The notes under the pieces were generated by a model, which was given only the letters and a program-made list of their open reading frames with translations, did not search any database and was not told where the DNA came from. A stretch of 64,000 nucleotides of DNA, taken from Capitulum mitella (taxonomy: Eukaryota; Arthropoda; Thecostraca; Pollicipedomorpha; Pollicipedidae). The position numbers and the translations under genes are program-made. The number at the start of each line of letters is the position of its first letter. Position 1 is the stretch's first letter. The DNA is taken from contig CP099841.1 in NCBI GenBank assembly GCA_030062745.1, forward strand, positions 7,127,001 through 7,191,000, written 5' to 3'. Below are positions 29,901 to 42,710 of this stretch, in pieces.

Positions 29901-30590
29901 TGGGTCCACTGAAATAATTTTTCTCCTCAGTGTAGTGACGCCGTTGGTGGGTAACTGGGTGAAAGATTATATGATAAATGATCGTAAGCCAGGGATGGTA
30001 AAGCAAAAGATCGTGTAAGATAAATATCAAAGGAAAAATTGTGCGCCGAAGGCGCGACCCCTCGCCGGAGGCGCGTTGTAGGATACTAGAGGCCGCAGGC
30101 CGATAAGAGGATGCCATCGGACTTGGTTCCCTCCAACAAAGAGGTTAGGTCGCGCGGAGCGCGGTATTAGGTTATATCTAAATAGGGCGTATTTAGTTAT
30201 AACCTAACTAGGTTATAAGTTTCTAACTTAAATAGCATGATACCTTATTACCTGATGAGCCTTACATAACCATTAGGTTGTATACTTAAAACCTAATTAT
30301 TAAGGTACGTTTAAACAGGGCCTAGTTAGATATAACCTAACACCGCGATTAGCGCGGCCTAACTTCTTTGCTGGACAGAGCCAATTTTTTGAGCCAACAT
30401 TTTTATCGGCCTGCGGCCTCTAGTATCCTATACCGCGCATCCAGCGCAGGGTTTCGCCTTCGGCGTAATATTTGTTCTTTGATATTTATCTCATAAGATC
30501 TTTTGCCTTACGATCGTTGGCGTACGATCTTTTGTCATACGACGGTAAATAGGACCCATTTAGATATAACCTAATACCGCGCTCCTCGCG

Positions 30591-33500
30591 CAGTGGCGTA
30601 GCCAAGGGGGGCCAAAGAGGCCATGGCCCCCTAAGAGGGCTCCTCAGCGGCCGAGTTGGTCCCCCCTGGGGCCGAAGGCCCCAATTGTTTGGACAATGTT
30701 AGGCGCCCACACGGCGCCTTAGGCTGTCCGACACGGAAAATTAGGACAAACCAAGAATATTTTAAACATTAAAAAAGCTTACGATGCTAAAAAAACGTAC
30801 TCCAAATGTAACAGAGGTCTTTGTGTGCTATGAAGAAAGTTCCGTGGTCTGAGTGAGTGTCCCTGCTAACTTGTAGGGGAATTCACTGCCTGTCTGAGGA
30901 GAGCCTTCTGTCGGTCTATACAGGGCCCATGTCGGTCTCTGGAGAGACCTCCTTTCGGTCTGTAAGAAGTCTTCTGACCCTACCTCCAGAGGCCGACGGG
31001 GACCCTTTATAAGGGGACAGGGGCCCTGAACAGATAGGCAATGTCCTCCCCTTTCCCCTACAGGCTAACAGGGGCCCCTAAAGTTCATTCAGGGGCCCCT
31101 GCTTGACTGTAAAGATGCCTCTGCCGGCCTGTAGGGGCACCTTCCAGGTCGGCAGGAACGTCTTAACAGGCAAGCAGAGACCCCTTTATACTCCAGCGAG
31201 GCCTCTTTGCGAAGCCGACAGTGATTTTAACCACATGGGGCCTCACTTATTACGAGGGTCAGACGCAGATCCAGGAGGAAGAGATGGGGACGATCGACTC
31301 CCTCCCCTGATGTCTGAGAAGAGGGGTCCTCTCAGACTCAAAAGAGGTCCGAAGTGTTCCGTATGAGCTTCACAGGGTCTATGTAAGTATCTGACAGGCT
31401 CTTGATGCAGTTTGGGGGCCTCCAGGAGGGTTAGATCAGCCATGAGACGTATAGAGGACCCTTGAGGCTCCCAAAGGGCCTTTGAGGCCACAAAAGGGCC
31501 CCAACAAGGTAGAGCACGCTTGAGACCGCCCCAAGGGTCAAAGAGTCCCTGAGACGTAAGAGATGAGGACTGAGTCCCTAGGGTGGCATAGGGCCCCTGG
31601 AATGTCATAGGGCCCCGAATGGGTTTCATGGGTCTGTGCCAAAAGCTGGCGGTTCCTGATGCAGTCAGGGGGTCTCCGGGAGGCTTAATGGCGCCCTGGG
31701 ACGGTAAGATGGCCCTGGGACGGTAAGATGGATAGAATGGCCCACGAAACTTTCCAAGGACCCCTGGGACTGCAAGAGGAGCCCCAACACGGCAAAGGGT
31801 TAATGAGACCGCTAAAAATGTCAGAGAGACGCCTAAGACGGTTAGAACTTAACCCTATTCCCGGAGGGCTAGATGGTATGTTCGATTCCCGGCAGAGGGA
31901 GAATTCGACCCCCACTGAGATCTCGAAAACTACACATCCGATTTCATCGCAATCAACGGCAATCAATTTTTTCATGACGTTAACTACATTTCTTAGAAGG
32001 AAGTTCTCAAAATTTGGAAAGGGTTGGATATAGGGGGCAAAAAAGTCAAAATGGGGACATTTTTGGAATTGTTATAATTCCGTTGTTTATGGACCGATTT
32101 TGATAAAATTGGCTTGAATCCGGATATTATGGACAAGACTTTTTACCACGGATCTATACATCTCAAATTTTGAGAAAATTCATAGGCGCTCACAGGGTTT
32201 CAAAAATAGTAGGGATTTTTTTCAAAATCTGGATTAACAAGAAAGTTAAAACGATTTTTTAGCTTCTACTAGTCATGTTATGCTGAACAAGTACAAATAG
32301 TGTTGCAATGTTTGCATAATGACGGTGTCACGGACATGAAAAAGGGGGAACCGTCATGGTCACATGTTCTTCGGGTCAACTTACGACCTTTGACGTTAAA
32401 TGATCTCCAGTATCCTTAGAGTCACTTGGAATGACCTCGTGTGCATTTAATATTACCTGAAAACGTTTCTAGTCATTTGAACTCACTTTATTTCTAAAAT
32501 CCAATTTACGACTGTTGTGATATATGGTGCGCGCACTGACTTTTTAAGTCATGACTCCGTGACCCGATCCGATATTAACCTGAAAGTTGGTACACAAGTA
32601 CAGAGTATCTTTCTACGTCATACATATTACTGGTTTGACATTTTCAAAACGGCCCTAAAATTATGACTATGAAACCAAATTTTGACTTTTTATCTTGACG
32701 TGACCTTGTGAAGTAACCTCAGACAGACAAAATTCTCGTTGTATGTTGCCCAACTATTTACCTCTACATCCATGTAAGTTTCAAGTTCTGCCTTAAAGAC
32801 GCTATTTTTGGTAGACATTTTCCGTTTACGCTCAACAGGTCAAAAATGGCCTGAGATGCCTCCCAAAAACGTTGCCTGGCTCCGCCCCTGAGCAAAATAG
32901 AATTACGATTTTTTTTGCAATACGTAGAAAGAACAGCTAGGAAAAGTCACCAAGTTTCGTGAAGCTGCGTTAAAAGCCCGGAATTGGTAGGCAAAAAACC
33001 CGAGGGGGGCGGATTCAGCCCTCCTGCCGGGAATAGGGCTAAGAGCACGGCACAAAGCATAGCATGGCATAAAGAGACCCTGGCCAACCAGAGAGACCCC
33101 CTGCACGGCGATTCATGGGTGATTTCAACCTCGAGAGGGGCCCCAAATAGGCTTCACTGGTCTTTTAGAAAATCTGAGGGGTTCTTGATGAGGTAAGGAG
33201 GCCCCAGGAAATTCTGGTGGATCTTGAGACGGCCAGATGACCCCCGAGACCGCCAAAAAGGTCGGAGGGCCCCTGCGAGGCAAAGGGGGTCTCTGAGATG
33301 GTACGGGGACCCTGGACGGCTAAGAGGCCCGCAAGGATGTTGGGCGGGCTTCCGGCACAGGAAAGGTCCTCCTGAGACTGCCAGTGAGGCCCCTGAAGCA
33401 CCAACAAAGACTCTTGTTACGGCTGGAGGAGCCCTAAGAATGCCAGATACACCCCATGCAATAGAGGCAGATCCCTGATACAGCCATGAAGACCACTGGA

Positions 33501-34478
33501 CACGCTCAGAGGGTCCATGGCACTGCACAGGGGCCCTGAAACTGCCGAAAGTTTTTTGTAGCTGCCAGAGGACCTCTTAGAGGGCAGCCATATTGCCCAG
33601 AGACGACAAAAGGGGCACCTAGGACAACAAAGTCCCCCTAAAATTACTAAACCTTAAGACGTACAGAAGCTCCTGAAGCGAACCAAAGGACCTAGAGGAT
33701 TGCCAGAAGCGTCTTTGTCACGGGAGAGACTTATAGAGGGCCTTTCTTATTGCCTGAGGGCCCCCTTAGACAGCAAAATGTTCATGGATGACAGGAGGAA
33801 ATCCGAAATAACTTAAACGTCCCTGAAACTGCCAGATGGTCCCTAAAACTGTCCGAGATGCCCCTGAAACTTCCAGAGGAGCGCCCGAGACGTTCCGAAG
33901 GACACGTGACACTGCAAAAGGAACCTGAGACCACTAGAGCCCTGACATGCAGACAGCCCGAGTCCACCGAAAATACCCCTGTAACTGCAAGAGGGAACCT
34001 AACCTAAGATGGCAGAAAAGTCTCCGGAAACTACGGTAAGGGGGGGGGGGGTTGGCAGATGGGCTCCTGGACCAGATACAGATAAGACATTTCAAATGAA
34101 GGGAGGGGCGGAGCCGCTTAAGATCTCTCCGTTTTTGTCATATTTTGGCTTCTTTGTATGGAAATAAAATACAAAAACTTGTCAAAGAAGGAAAATTTTC
34201 ATTTTTTAGATGATTTGTAATGTAGAAAAACGCAACATTACGTCAAGTATTTCACCCTGGACTCGCACGTATCAACGTTTTTCATGTCTGGAAAGCAAAA
34301 ATGGCGGGACCGGCCGGTAAGGGGGCCAGTGCTAACCATTCGCCTCCCCCCGGTTTGGAGACATCCTGGCCCGCCCCCTTACGAGGGCCCCCATTGATCC
34401 CGAGGGCTCCCTTGATCCGACTTGCCCCCCGGACGTAATCCTACTTGCCCCCCGGACGTAATCCTGGCTACGCCTCTG
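30591..34478 (+). mobile_element. hAT-like non-autonomous element, family X (copy L)
   Basis: Begins CAGTGGCGTAGCCAAGG and ends CCTGGCTACGCCTCTG, an inverted terminal repeat of about 16 bases. Family Y sequence resumes on both sides. The body is built of degenerate units of about 30-33 bases like GGGCCCCTGAGACTGCCAGA (31.0-31.85 and 33.05-34.06 kb). It is collinear with the inverted copy at 36903-40497. Flanking octamers match only 5/8. No transposase frame; protein-like frames are translations of the array. Confidence 0.8.
31852..33039. mobile_element. TA-flanked nested element
   Basis: Begins ACCCTATTCCCGGAGGGCT and ends with the near-inverse AGCCCTCCTGCCGGGAATAGGGC minus interior differences. 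It is bounded by TA on both sides (31850-31851 and 33040-33041). The sister element at 36903-40497 lacks it and keeps a single TA at the matching point, so the limits are exact. TA duplication suggests a Tc1/mariner-type mobiliser. It is 1188 bp, with no coding frame. A solo hAT-like end (GCCTGGCTCCGCCCCTG) lies near 32875-32891 inside it. Confidence 0.8.
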
Positions 34479-34901
34479 TTCGTGCGACCTGTCTTTGTTG
34501 GACAGAGCCAAGTCCGATCACACCCTCATCGGCCCGCGGCCTCTAGCATCCTATACTGCGCCTTCGGCGCAACATTTATCTTTTATTATTTATCTCATAC
34601 GATACTGTAACACGCTCAGCATACCATTGCCTTTCAGATATAACCTAATGATGCGTTTCGCGCGACCTAACCTTTTTGTTGAGCAGAGCCAAGTCCGACT
34701 GCACCCTTTGTCGGCCTGCGACCTCGAATATCCCATGCCGCGCCCTCGGCGCAACTTCTACGTTCTACATTTCAGTGTTTATGTCGTGCGGTCTTTTGCC
34801 TTCCGACTTTTTGCTTACAGTTTTTTATCATGGGATCTTTTGCCCAGTTACCCAACGACTGTGTCCCTAAACTGCAGAGAAAAATAATTTCAGTGGACCG
34901 A

Positions 34902-36902
34902 TAGGAGCTGCCTTTCGATTTCCGTGACGCCACGAGCATTAGCGTTTCCGCGTAGAATCTTTCGAGGAACCTTGAATTCTGTCCGTGGTGGTTCACCTCG
35001 TAAATATCACTCCCTTCTTAAAGAGACGATATCAGCCACAGCCGTCTGTAAGTTTATAGGGGTTTTTATATTTCGTACACATTTTCAATGGCGAAGAATG
35101 ATCTGAAATCAGGGACGTAAAATAATTCTTAACGTTGATGTATATTTTCCCGACACGAAAGCACCTAATACCATGCGAAAGTCAAGCTGGTGTAGAAAGT
35201 AGTACTAAAACATGGGAAGGACTCGACTTGGACTAAACCAGGGCAATTCAACAATAAACTAGAAGAGTAAACTAAAGGAATGTAAGGTCTTGGACTAAAC
35301 AAGCAACACAGACAATCATACCGGAACAAATCGCACGCTCCAGGCACGTACGTTTAAGAATTCATATTCATACTGTCATCATTCGTCATAGCATTCAAAA
35401 GTTCCACATATTTATCTTTTTCGAAACTTGGGTGACCCTAAGCCCGTGCCTTCATCGATGTCAATAAACTCCTCGCCGTGAAAGTTATATATATTTTTTT
35501 TAAATAACCATGCTAAAAGTTTTCGAAACACCACCTCGAAATATGCCATTCCTTGGTGTTTTCATTCAGTCTTTGTTGCTTAAGATTTCATCCAACCTCA
35601 TGAATTTGTATCATGCTTTACTTTATATCAAGGCCGCAACTTTGTATGCAGTTCGTAGGGAGCCTTCCATACCAAAGGAAGTTATTGATATAGATTTCCA
35701 TGCCAATATTTTGGTTAATTCATACGTTTTTTTTTACATTTTGTACGGTGGAATTCTGTAAATAGGTTATGAATATCGCATTTTCGGGCCTAATGAATTT
35801 ATTTTCCCGTACCAAATTTCTTCCCAATTCCATACCCCTGTTTTGTATCGAACTTTGTATCATGCTTAACATTACTACATTTAGAAATTTTAACGTCATA
35901 AATAGGCAGAGGATATACAGAGTAGCACAGGTTGTGGGTTTTTATTATGCGGGCTTTGCTGTCCACTTAACCCATGAAAATTTTTACCGCCACTCCGCCA
36001 ATGTGCTGGCAAAAGTTTGTAAACAGCAGGTGGGAGCGCGTCGCACCGTTGTTGCTACGCAAGCCGATCTTTGCGCCTAAATCACCCAAACTTAGAAGCA
36101 TAGCGTACGCTTTTTCGTTTGGGCTCCTTTTGCCGCCTCCACCCATACATGTCACGTCGCTTCTGAATTCACCCTGAGGTGGGGGTTTTTCGAGCTCAAA
36201 CTTCAAGACGTCCAAAGATGACTTCAGAGACGGAATTGATCTGTTCTTGGCCCAGTTCACGCCAGAAGTTCTTCATAACTATATACGTAAATGCCAAATC
36301 ACGACTTACGCGAGGACGAGGCCTTCCAACAACAAAGCCCTCTACGACGCCACGAGGATGTAGGCTGGCAGCTAACGAGCGCGCCTCCCAAAGTCTCGGA
36401 TGGAGTGCTGAGACATTACAGCAGCGCGATGAAGGAACAATGACAGCACCGCCACGGGAGCACGCGGTCGCTCACAGCCCTGAAGACAGCGAAGCTGTCG
36501 CGGTGGGTGACCAGGTCACCAACTCCACGCCAACCCAGAGCCTCCAGGACCAGAAAAATATGACCACGACCGCGCACTCCGAGACCATCCGGGCGACAAA
36601 GTTTACTCTACACAGCCTTCCCACGCGACACATGGCAGTCCTGCCCCAGACCGGGAAGCAGTGTAGAACATGGGAAGCATGAGTCCACCTGAGGAGTTTA
36701 TGGGCTTCGCATGTAATTTGGTGACGTATTTTGTACAGACAGAGAAGCATGGAGTCGTCCTTTTTGGTATCTATGGCTATGCGAGTCTCAGAGTCACGTA
36801 AAAACGCAAAAAACTAAAAAGTAAAGACGCACTGTCTATGCGCGTCTCAGAGTAACATCGGGTTGATAGTGATTCTGGACATCATTGAACAATGACTATA
36901 CG
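34902..36902. other. Intergenic between transposon clusters
   Basis: AT-rich to 36.1 kb, then a more balanced stretch. A frame of about 150 codons at 36217-36682 (plus) has no recognisable domain or neighbouring splice-consistent exon. I do not call it a gene. Confidence 0.4.
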
Positions 36903-39900
36903 CGGGGACGGATCCAAGATTTCGCCAGGAGGAGGTGGCGAATGGTAAGCGCGGAGCCCCCCCCCCCCGGCGGCCCCCCATTTTTTGCTCTTCCTATATG
37001 AAAAAATGTTCATTTGTTCGGGTTTCAGGAAAAACATTAGACGTGATTTTCAGAGTTTTTTACCATAAAAAGTAACCGAAAAATTCAACCGCGTCACCTG
37101 ACTTGAGAAAATTTTACGTTTTGTTCCCCTACAAAGAAGAAGTTTTACGTTTTGTTCCCCCTACAAGACCGAAATATGGCAACAACAACGGGATTTCCGG
37201 CGGCTGTGTCCCTCCTTCTAACTGAAATGGCGTGTCTGTATCTGGTCCAGGAGCCCCTCTGCTCCCTGGTAGCTTCTGTGGACTTTTTTTGCTAGCTTAG
37301 GTTAGGTCCTGGTATGTCTTTACAGGGCCACTTTCGGTGGTCTCGGGCCGTTTGCCGTGTCCGGTTCCTCTAGTGATTTCTTGTTCCTTTTTTACAGTTT
37401 CACATGTGCCTTGGGACGTCTCAGGTGCTCCTTTGGCGGTTTCAGGGGCACATCATGTTTCATGGTTTCATGGACATATGTCAGTTTCAGGAATACTTAA
37501 CACGCGCACTGGAAGGGACGGGGCACTTTTGTACCCCCCCCCCTACCTGATTTTCTTGGACACCTCGAGAACGGATGGCAATGGATAACTCGTCGATTGG
37601 CGCAGAGAAGTCGAAAATCGGCCGGAAATTCTCCAAACTGAAGCGTTTGAAGTGAAAGAAACAAAACGACAATAAAGATTGTCGCCGACAAATGGAAACT
37701 TTGCGAAAAAAATAGCATTCTGCGTAAGATCACCGTTTGAGCATAACCAGCCGACATCATTCGGGCATAAGTGATGGATGTACCAAGACCAAAGCTAAGG
37801 TCAGTAAGAGTCAAGGTCATCAAAGGTCAAGGTCAACCAGGTTGTTAGCTGATCCAGGTTTGCTATGCAATATGTCGGTTTGTATGAAAAATGCATTCAA
37901 AGACCGTAATAAAAACACGTGTGCGCACATTCATGCGTTTGTATATACCCGGGTCAATGAAGGTCAAGGTCAACTATCTTGTGACTTGGGCCAGACTTGC
38001 TTTGCAACATGTCGATTGGTATGAAATAGGCATTCAAAGGTCCTAATATAGACAAGTGTGCGCACATTGATAGGTTTGTGTATACCAGGGTCGATGCAGA
38101 TCAGGTTCATCAAAGGGCAAGGTCAACTATTTTGTGACCTGGGCCAGATTCGCTTTGCGGCATGTCGATTAGCACCAAATATACATTCGAAGACCCTAAT
38201 AAAAGCACGTTTGGCACAATGATACGGACATATACGTACATACGTATATATATATATATATATATATGTATACATAATTTTTACGTTATATAGCAATCAG
38301 ATCGTGTAATTCGTTTCATAACAACTTGAGCACAAATACTTGACATAAAACTTACTTTGGGTCGAAAACTTCGTCCAAAGTCAATGACCTCGCTTCACTT
38401 ATTTTGACCTTGCGGAGGCAAGTAAACGCTAGAAGTGATCAAATGTACCGATGATGGCTATCTTCGCTGAAAATCTGCCAAAACTTCCGTGCAGCGCTCG
38501 TACTTGCACTCAAGCTACACCAGTATCCCGTGTTGCTCGAAAACTCATCTGCAAAAAAATGAAAATAGCGCCATAGGTGAATGACCTGACATGACCTCGA
38601 CCCGAAATCCTCAGTCAAGACACCAGGTGGATGGAAATTGTCGTATTCTATGTTTTAACGCTCAAACGCGCACTCTTTTCGTGTTTAGTTCGAAAAGCCG
38701 TATGGAATTGCCTGTACGGGACGAGAGAGCGTCCAAGGTTGACTTTTCGACCCCATTTGATCTTGAATTATGGATCTAGAGTCATGAAAATTGCACACCA
38801 TGCAAATCTTCATGGTCTTACCCTACCCATAAAATATCATGTAAAATCTCTTTTAGTTTCCGAGATCGGAGGGGGCACTTTTGTGTCCCCCCCCCACTTC
38901 CAGTGCGTGTTAGTGCGAATAACCCCCTTCCACTGCGCGTGTTAAGCCATCTCAGGTTCCCTCCTGTCGTCCGTCTAAGAAGCTCCTCAGGCAGCTACAA
39001 GGACCCTCTTTAAGCCCCGCACTGCCGTGACAGAGGCGCCTCTGCAGTGTTCTAGGTTCTTTGGCTGCTTCAGGAGCTGTCTGGACGTCCCAAGGCTTAA
39101 CAGTTTCAGGGCCCCTGTGGTCGTCTCAGGGGCCCCTGTTGCTAGAGACTATCACTCGTAGTTAGCACTCTCAAAGGTCCCTCTCTAGCAGTCTCATGAC
39201 ACCCCCTGTTGTCCTAGGTGCCCCTTTGTAGTCTGTGAGGAACATTTTTGCCGTCGCAGGGTCCCTCTGCCAGTTACAAAAGACCCTTTGAAGATTTCGG
39301 GACCCCTTTACAGTGTTATGGGCCCTCTGAACGTCTTCGGTGGTCTCCATGGCTGTATCAGGAATCTTTCTCTGTTACATGGGGTATATCTGGCAGTCTT
39401 AGGGTCTGTCTAGCCGTACCAGTGACCTTTGTCGGCGCTTCAGGGGCCTCACTGGCAATCTCAGGGATCTCCTCCGTGTCAGAAGCCCACTTAATACACT
39501 CAGGGCTCTCTGGCCGTCGAGAGCCCTCATACCGCATCAGAGGTCCTCTTATCGTTTTTATCTCGCAGGAGCTCTCCTACTTTTTTGCGGTCTCAGGGTC
39601 CATCTTGCCGTCTCAGGACTCACCTAACCTTCTCGGGGCCCCCTGACTGCGTCAAGAACCCTCGGTTTTTCGAAAAGACCAGTGTAGCCCATCAGGGCTA
39701 CACTGGCCATAGCCCTCTCGAAGTTGAGATCACTGATGAATCCCTATTCAGAGGGCCCCTCTGGCTGGCCAGTCTCTTCATCCCGTGCTAGCCACGCTCC
39801 TAAATTCTTGCCGTCTCGGGGACCCCTCTGGCACTTTGATAGGTCTCATGGACCCTTGGCCGCTTTGGGGCCCCTCTTGCATTCCCAGGGACCCCTGGAA

Positions 39901-40497
39901 AATTCCAGGGGGGCCTTCTATCCATCTTAGGGGCCATCTTGCCGTTTCATGGCCTCATTAACCCTTCCGGAGGTCCTCCGACTGCATCAGGAAACTTTAG
40001 CTTTTTACACAGGCTAGTGAAACCTATTCGGGGCCCTTATGATATTTCACGGGCCCCTATGCCGTTCTAGGGACCCCATCCTCATCTTGGCTACCTCGGG
40101 GGCCCTGTGACCCTTTTGGTGGACTCAGGGGCAATCTGTCGTGTTGGAGCCCTGTTGTGGTCCCAGGGGCCCTTTGGGAGCTTCAGGGACCCTTTAGTGC
40201 GTCTCAAGGGTCATCTAGTACTCCCAGATGCTCCATAACTGCATCAAAAACTCGCCACGTTTCCACATAAACCCCGTGAGGCTTATACGGGACCCCTTCG
40301 GGGCTCATTTTGAGTCTGAGGGGGATACCTTCGGGGCCGGCCCGAGAGGAGCCGGGACCCCTCTCGGGCCCATGAGAGGAGGCCATGAGAGGGGTCTGAG
40401 GGGATGACGGGCCTGAGACATGAGTGGCCCCCTTCTTAGGCTTCACGTGAGAGTGATCGCCCCAATCGTCCCTCCCCCCTCTTTGGCTCCGCGCCTG
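36903..40497 (-). mobile_element. hAT-like non-autonomous element, family X (copy R, inverted)
   Basis: Reads, as reverse complement, collinearly with 30591-34478 over most of its length. Shared landmarks include CTCCTGGACCAGATACAGA, GGCACCTAGGACAACA and CTGATGCAGTC. Ends are CGGGGACGGATCCAAG and, inverted, CAGGCGCGGAGCCAAAG. Flanking octamers ACTATACG (36895-36902) and ACCATACG (40498-40505) match 7/8, the size of a hAT duplication. Without its own insertion it is about 2.15 kb. Non-coding. Confidence 0.85.
37501..38941 (+). mobile_element. TTAA-flanked MITE, family P1 (copy 1)
   Basis: Bounded by TTAA on both sides (37497-37500, 38942-38945), with terminal repeats CACGCGCACTGGAAGG and, inverted, CACGCGCAGTGGAAGG. 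The family X copy L has a single TTAA at the matching point. TTAA targeting is typical of piggyBac-type transposases. The interior (1441 bp) has three tandem units of about 130 bases rich in TGACCTTGACC / AAGGTCAAGGTCA, then a TA microsatellite. No transposase frame. Confidence 0.88.
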
Positions 40498-42243
40498 ACC
40501 ATACGTCTCTTGTCCATTGGAGTCCTTAATAGCCAGCTTACTTCCGCTTTGGTTCCACTTCGGGGGGAATCGATTCCGAATCCGACTTTTGTCTGGCTAA
40601 ATCGGTTCATATTCTGACTCAACGCGGTTTTCTAAAACCGAATCCATTTCGATTTCGACTCAAAGTGGAATGAGTCGATTCCGGAATCGATTCCAGTAAG
40701 ACCCATTGGATTGGAAAGATCCATCGTTAAGATCTGTTAAGAGCCATAAGATCCATTGCTATGGGAATCGATTTCAGTTATGATTCCGAGGACAACCGTG
40801 TGATTTAACTCTGATTCTGATTCGGTGCTTGTCAGTGCAATCGATTCATGTATTCCGACTTTGGCCGGGACATAATTGACTCCAGGTTTGATTCTAATTG
40901 CGATGGAATCAAGCACAAATTTAGTAGCCAGCGTTATTAACGTAAGTACAGGAGTTACGAACCCATACGCTGCTAACTAAACATAACTTACGTTGGTTTG
41001 ATAAAAGCGACCGAAGTTTGATCAGGAAAAAAAATCCTCTCTCTACCGTTAGAGGCTGCAGACCGAGTTCTCATATATACAGGGTGTACAGCGGCCATTA
41101 CCCTGACGGCTTATGTCTTTTTTTGGCAGGCGAAGCGCGCCAACAGGGAAAAAATTCCACAAACCCTTGTTGAAAAGGGTCTGTGACTGTGCCGATCATG
41201 ATTCGGCTAACTAAAATCACTGCGATCGTAACAACGGAAACCAAATTCTTACATCAAGCCGGGACGCGAAAATTCGTTCCAAAGGATTCAACTGGCCAAT
41301 ATTCAACCGGGACGGTCCCGGTTGCAAGAACTATGTACATACGTATCGAACGCACCTGCCGAATTACACGGAGTGTGCGACAGCCTTAATTCTCTTATTG
41401 GTGATCCTCTCTAAAAGCCTCCATCCGTTTTCCGCTAGCTACGGAAAAACGGCTTCCGTTAGATGCATCGAACTTTCAGTCCCTTTTCCACGATCAGTTT
41501 GGGAGAACATGGTACAAAGAGTTCTCGGCACATTAAAAACATGATAATTATGTCTAACAATGCAAATGAACTCGGCCCGCTCGTCGCCGACGTGCGGCGC
41601 CCGCCGGCCGACACAGGGCCACAGTGATGTATCATTGAAACTACGTAGCTTGTATAAACATAATACATAACTAAATGCCATGCAGTTGCCAATAAAACTG
41701 GGAACCGAGGGACGTTTAAACTGCAATGCTTCATGCATTAGTTCATCGGTAAATAACATGTATTACCGAAGCTAAGGTGCGTTCATGATTGTCGGTAAAA
41801 TTTGCTAGTTTTTTTGCATTACCATCCCTTCACTGGACAAGCACTGATTATCATCTTTTGTGTGAGTAGTTTCTGTGTCTCTGCGCGTGTAGCGGTAACA
41901 AAATCAAAGCAATAGAGAAAAAATGCGTTTCGTGTAAAATGATGATCGGATCATAGTGCCCAAAAACGAGATCATATGCGACGACGCCCGGCCGTATTTC
42001 GCTTGCTGGCGTCACAGTGTGAGAAGTATAAACTTCAGTACCTTCGGCGTTGTTAATGTCAGACACTCCAATTTTCGTCTGGATCATTTCAGAGAGCAAT
42101 AACTTTGTACGCCAAATTTCGTGTCATTCCAACTAACGTGTGAAAAGAAGAATATGATTCTAGGAGCCCCTCAACCAATGTGAAGAGCTTTGGGCAGCCA
42201 CCTATGCGAGGGTTAACCCGCTCAGCGGAAAGAGGTTTCGTGC
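40498..42243. other. Intergenic with cryptic GATTCCG repeats, otherwise empty
   Basis: The first 430 bases are rich in GATTC/GAATC words (separate entry). The remainder to 42.2 kb shows no gene or mobile element end that I can support. Confidence 0.4.
40540..40920. repeat. Cryptic GATTC/GAATC repeat with palindromes
   Basis: Irregular repetition of TCGATTCCG, GAATCGATT and GATTCTGATTC. It includes perfect palindromes GGAATCGATTCC (40566-40577) and TCGATTCCGGAATCGA (40675-40690), the latter overlapping a second GGAATCGATTCC. Confidence 0.7.
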
Positions 42244-42673
42244 TAACGCGCACTGGAAGGGGGTACAAAAGTGCCCTACCCGCGATCTCGGAAACGGAAA
42301 GAGCTAGAGACATGACATTTTATGGACAGCGTAGGGCTATATCGATTTACATTGTGTGCAATTTTCATGACCCTAGGTCAATATCTTCAAGGTCAAATGG
42401 GGTCGAAAAGGTCAACTTTGGACACTCGGCCCGTACAGGCCAGTGCGCACGACTTTTCGAACGAAACGGGAAAAGAATGTTTGTTTGGCCGTTTAAACGT
42501 GGAATACTGCAATTTTCATTCATTTCACGTCTTGACTGAGAATTTTGGGTCAAGGTCATGTCAGGCCATTGGCCTCTCGCGTCATTTTTCATTTTTTGCA
42601 GATCAGATTTCGACTTTATAGGATAGCTTGAGTACAAACAAGGTCGCAACACGTATCTTTTGGCGCATTTTCA

Positions 42674-42710
<37 letters not shown>

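Larger units (their letters stand above)
29901..34901. mobile_element. Foldback-type element, family Y, hosting a hAT insertion
   Basis: Outer ends are inverted: GGGTCCACTGAAATAATTTT on the left and its near-complement ending CAGTGGACCG on the right, with similarity extending inward through GTTGGGTAACTGGG. Inside are units of about 230 bases containing CTAATACCGCGCTC, TTGTTGGACAGAGCCAAGTCCGAT, ATCGGCCTGCGGCCTCTAG and GCGCCTTCGGCGCAA. One is inverted (about 30010-30230) and three are direct (about 30330-30545; 30560 continuing at 34479-34630; 34640-34850). Removing the inserted 3.9 kb leaves about 1.1 kb. No transposase is visible. Confidence 0.75.

Noticed and set aside
31873..31896. B-box-like GTTCGATTCC at the left end of the TA-flanked element
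   Set aside because: No A box upstream, and the element has terminal inverted repeats with TA duplication, so a tRNA or SINE is unlikely.
33154..33528. Open frame on the minus strand similar to one at 39248-39646 on the plus strand
   Set aside because: The shared protein pattern follows from the inverted homology of family X and its repeat units; there is no domain and no consistent start.
36179..36682. Open frame of 167 codons
   Set aside because: First codon is not ATG, composition is unbiased, no domain is seen, and it lies between transposon clusters.
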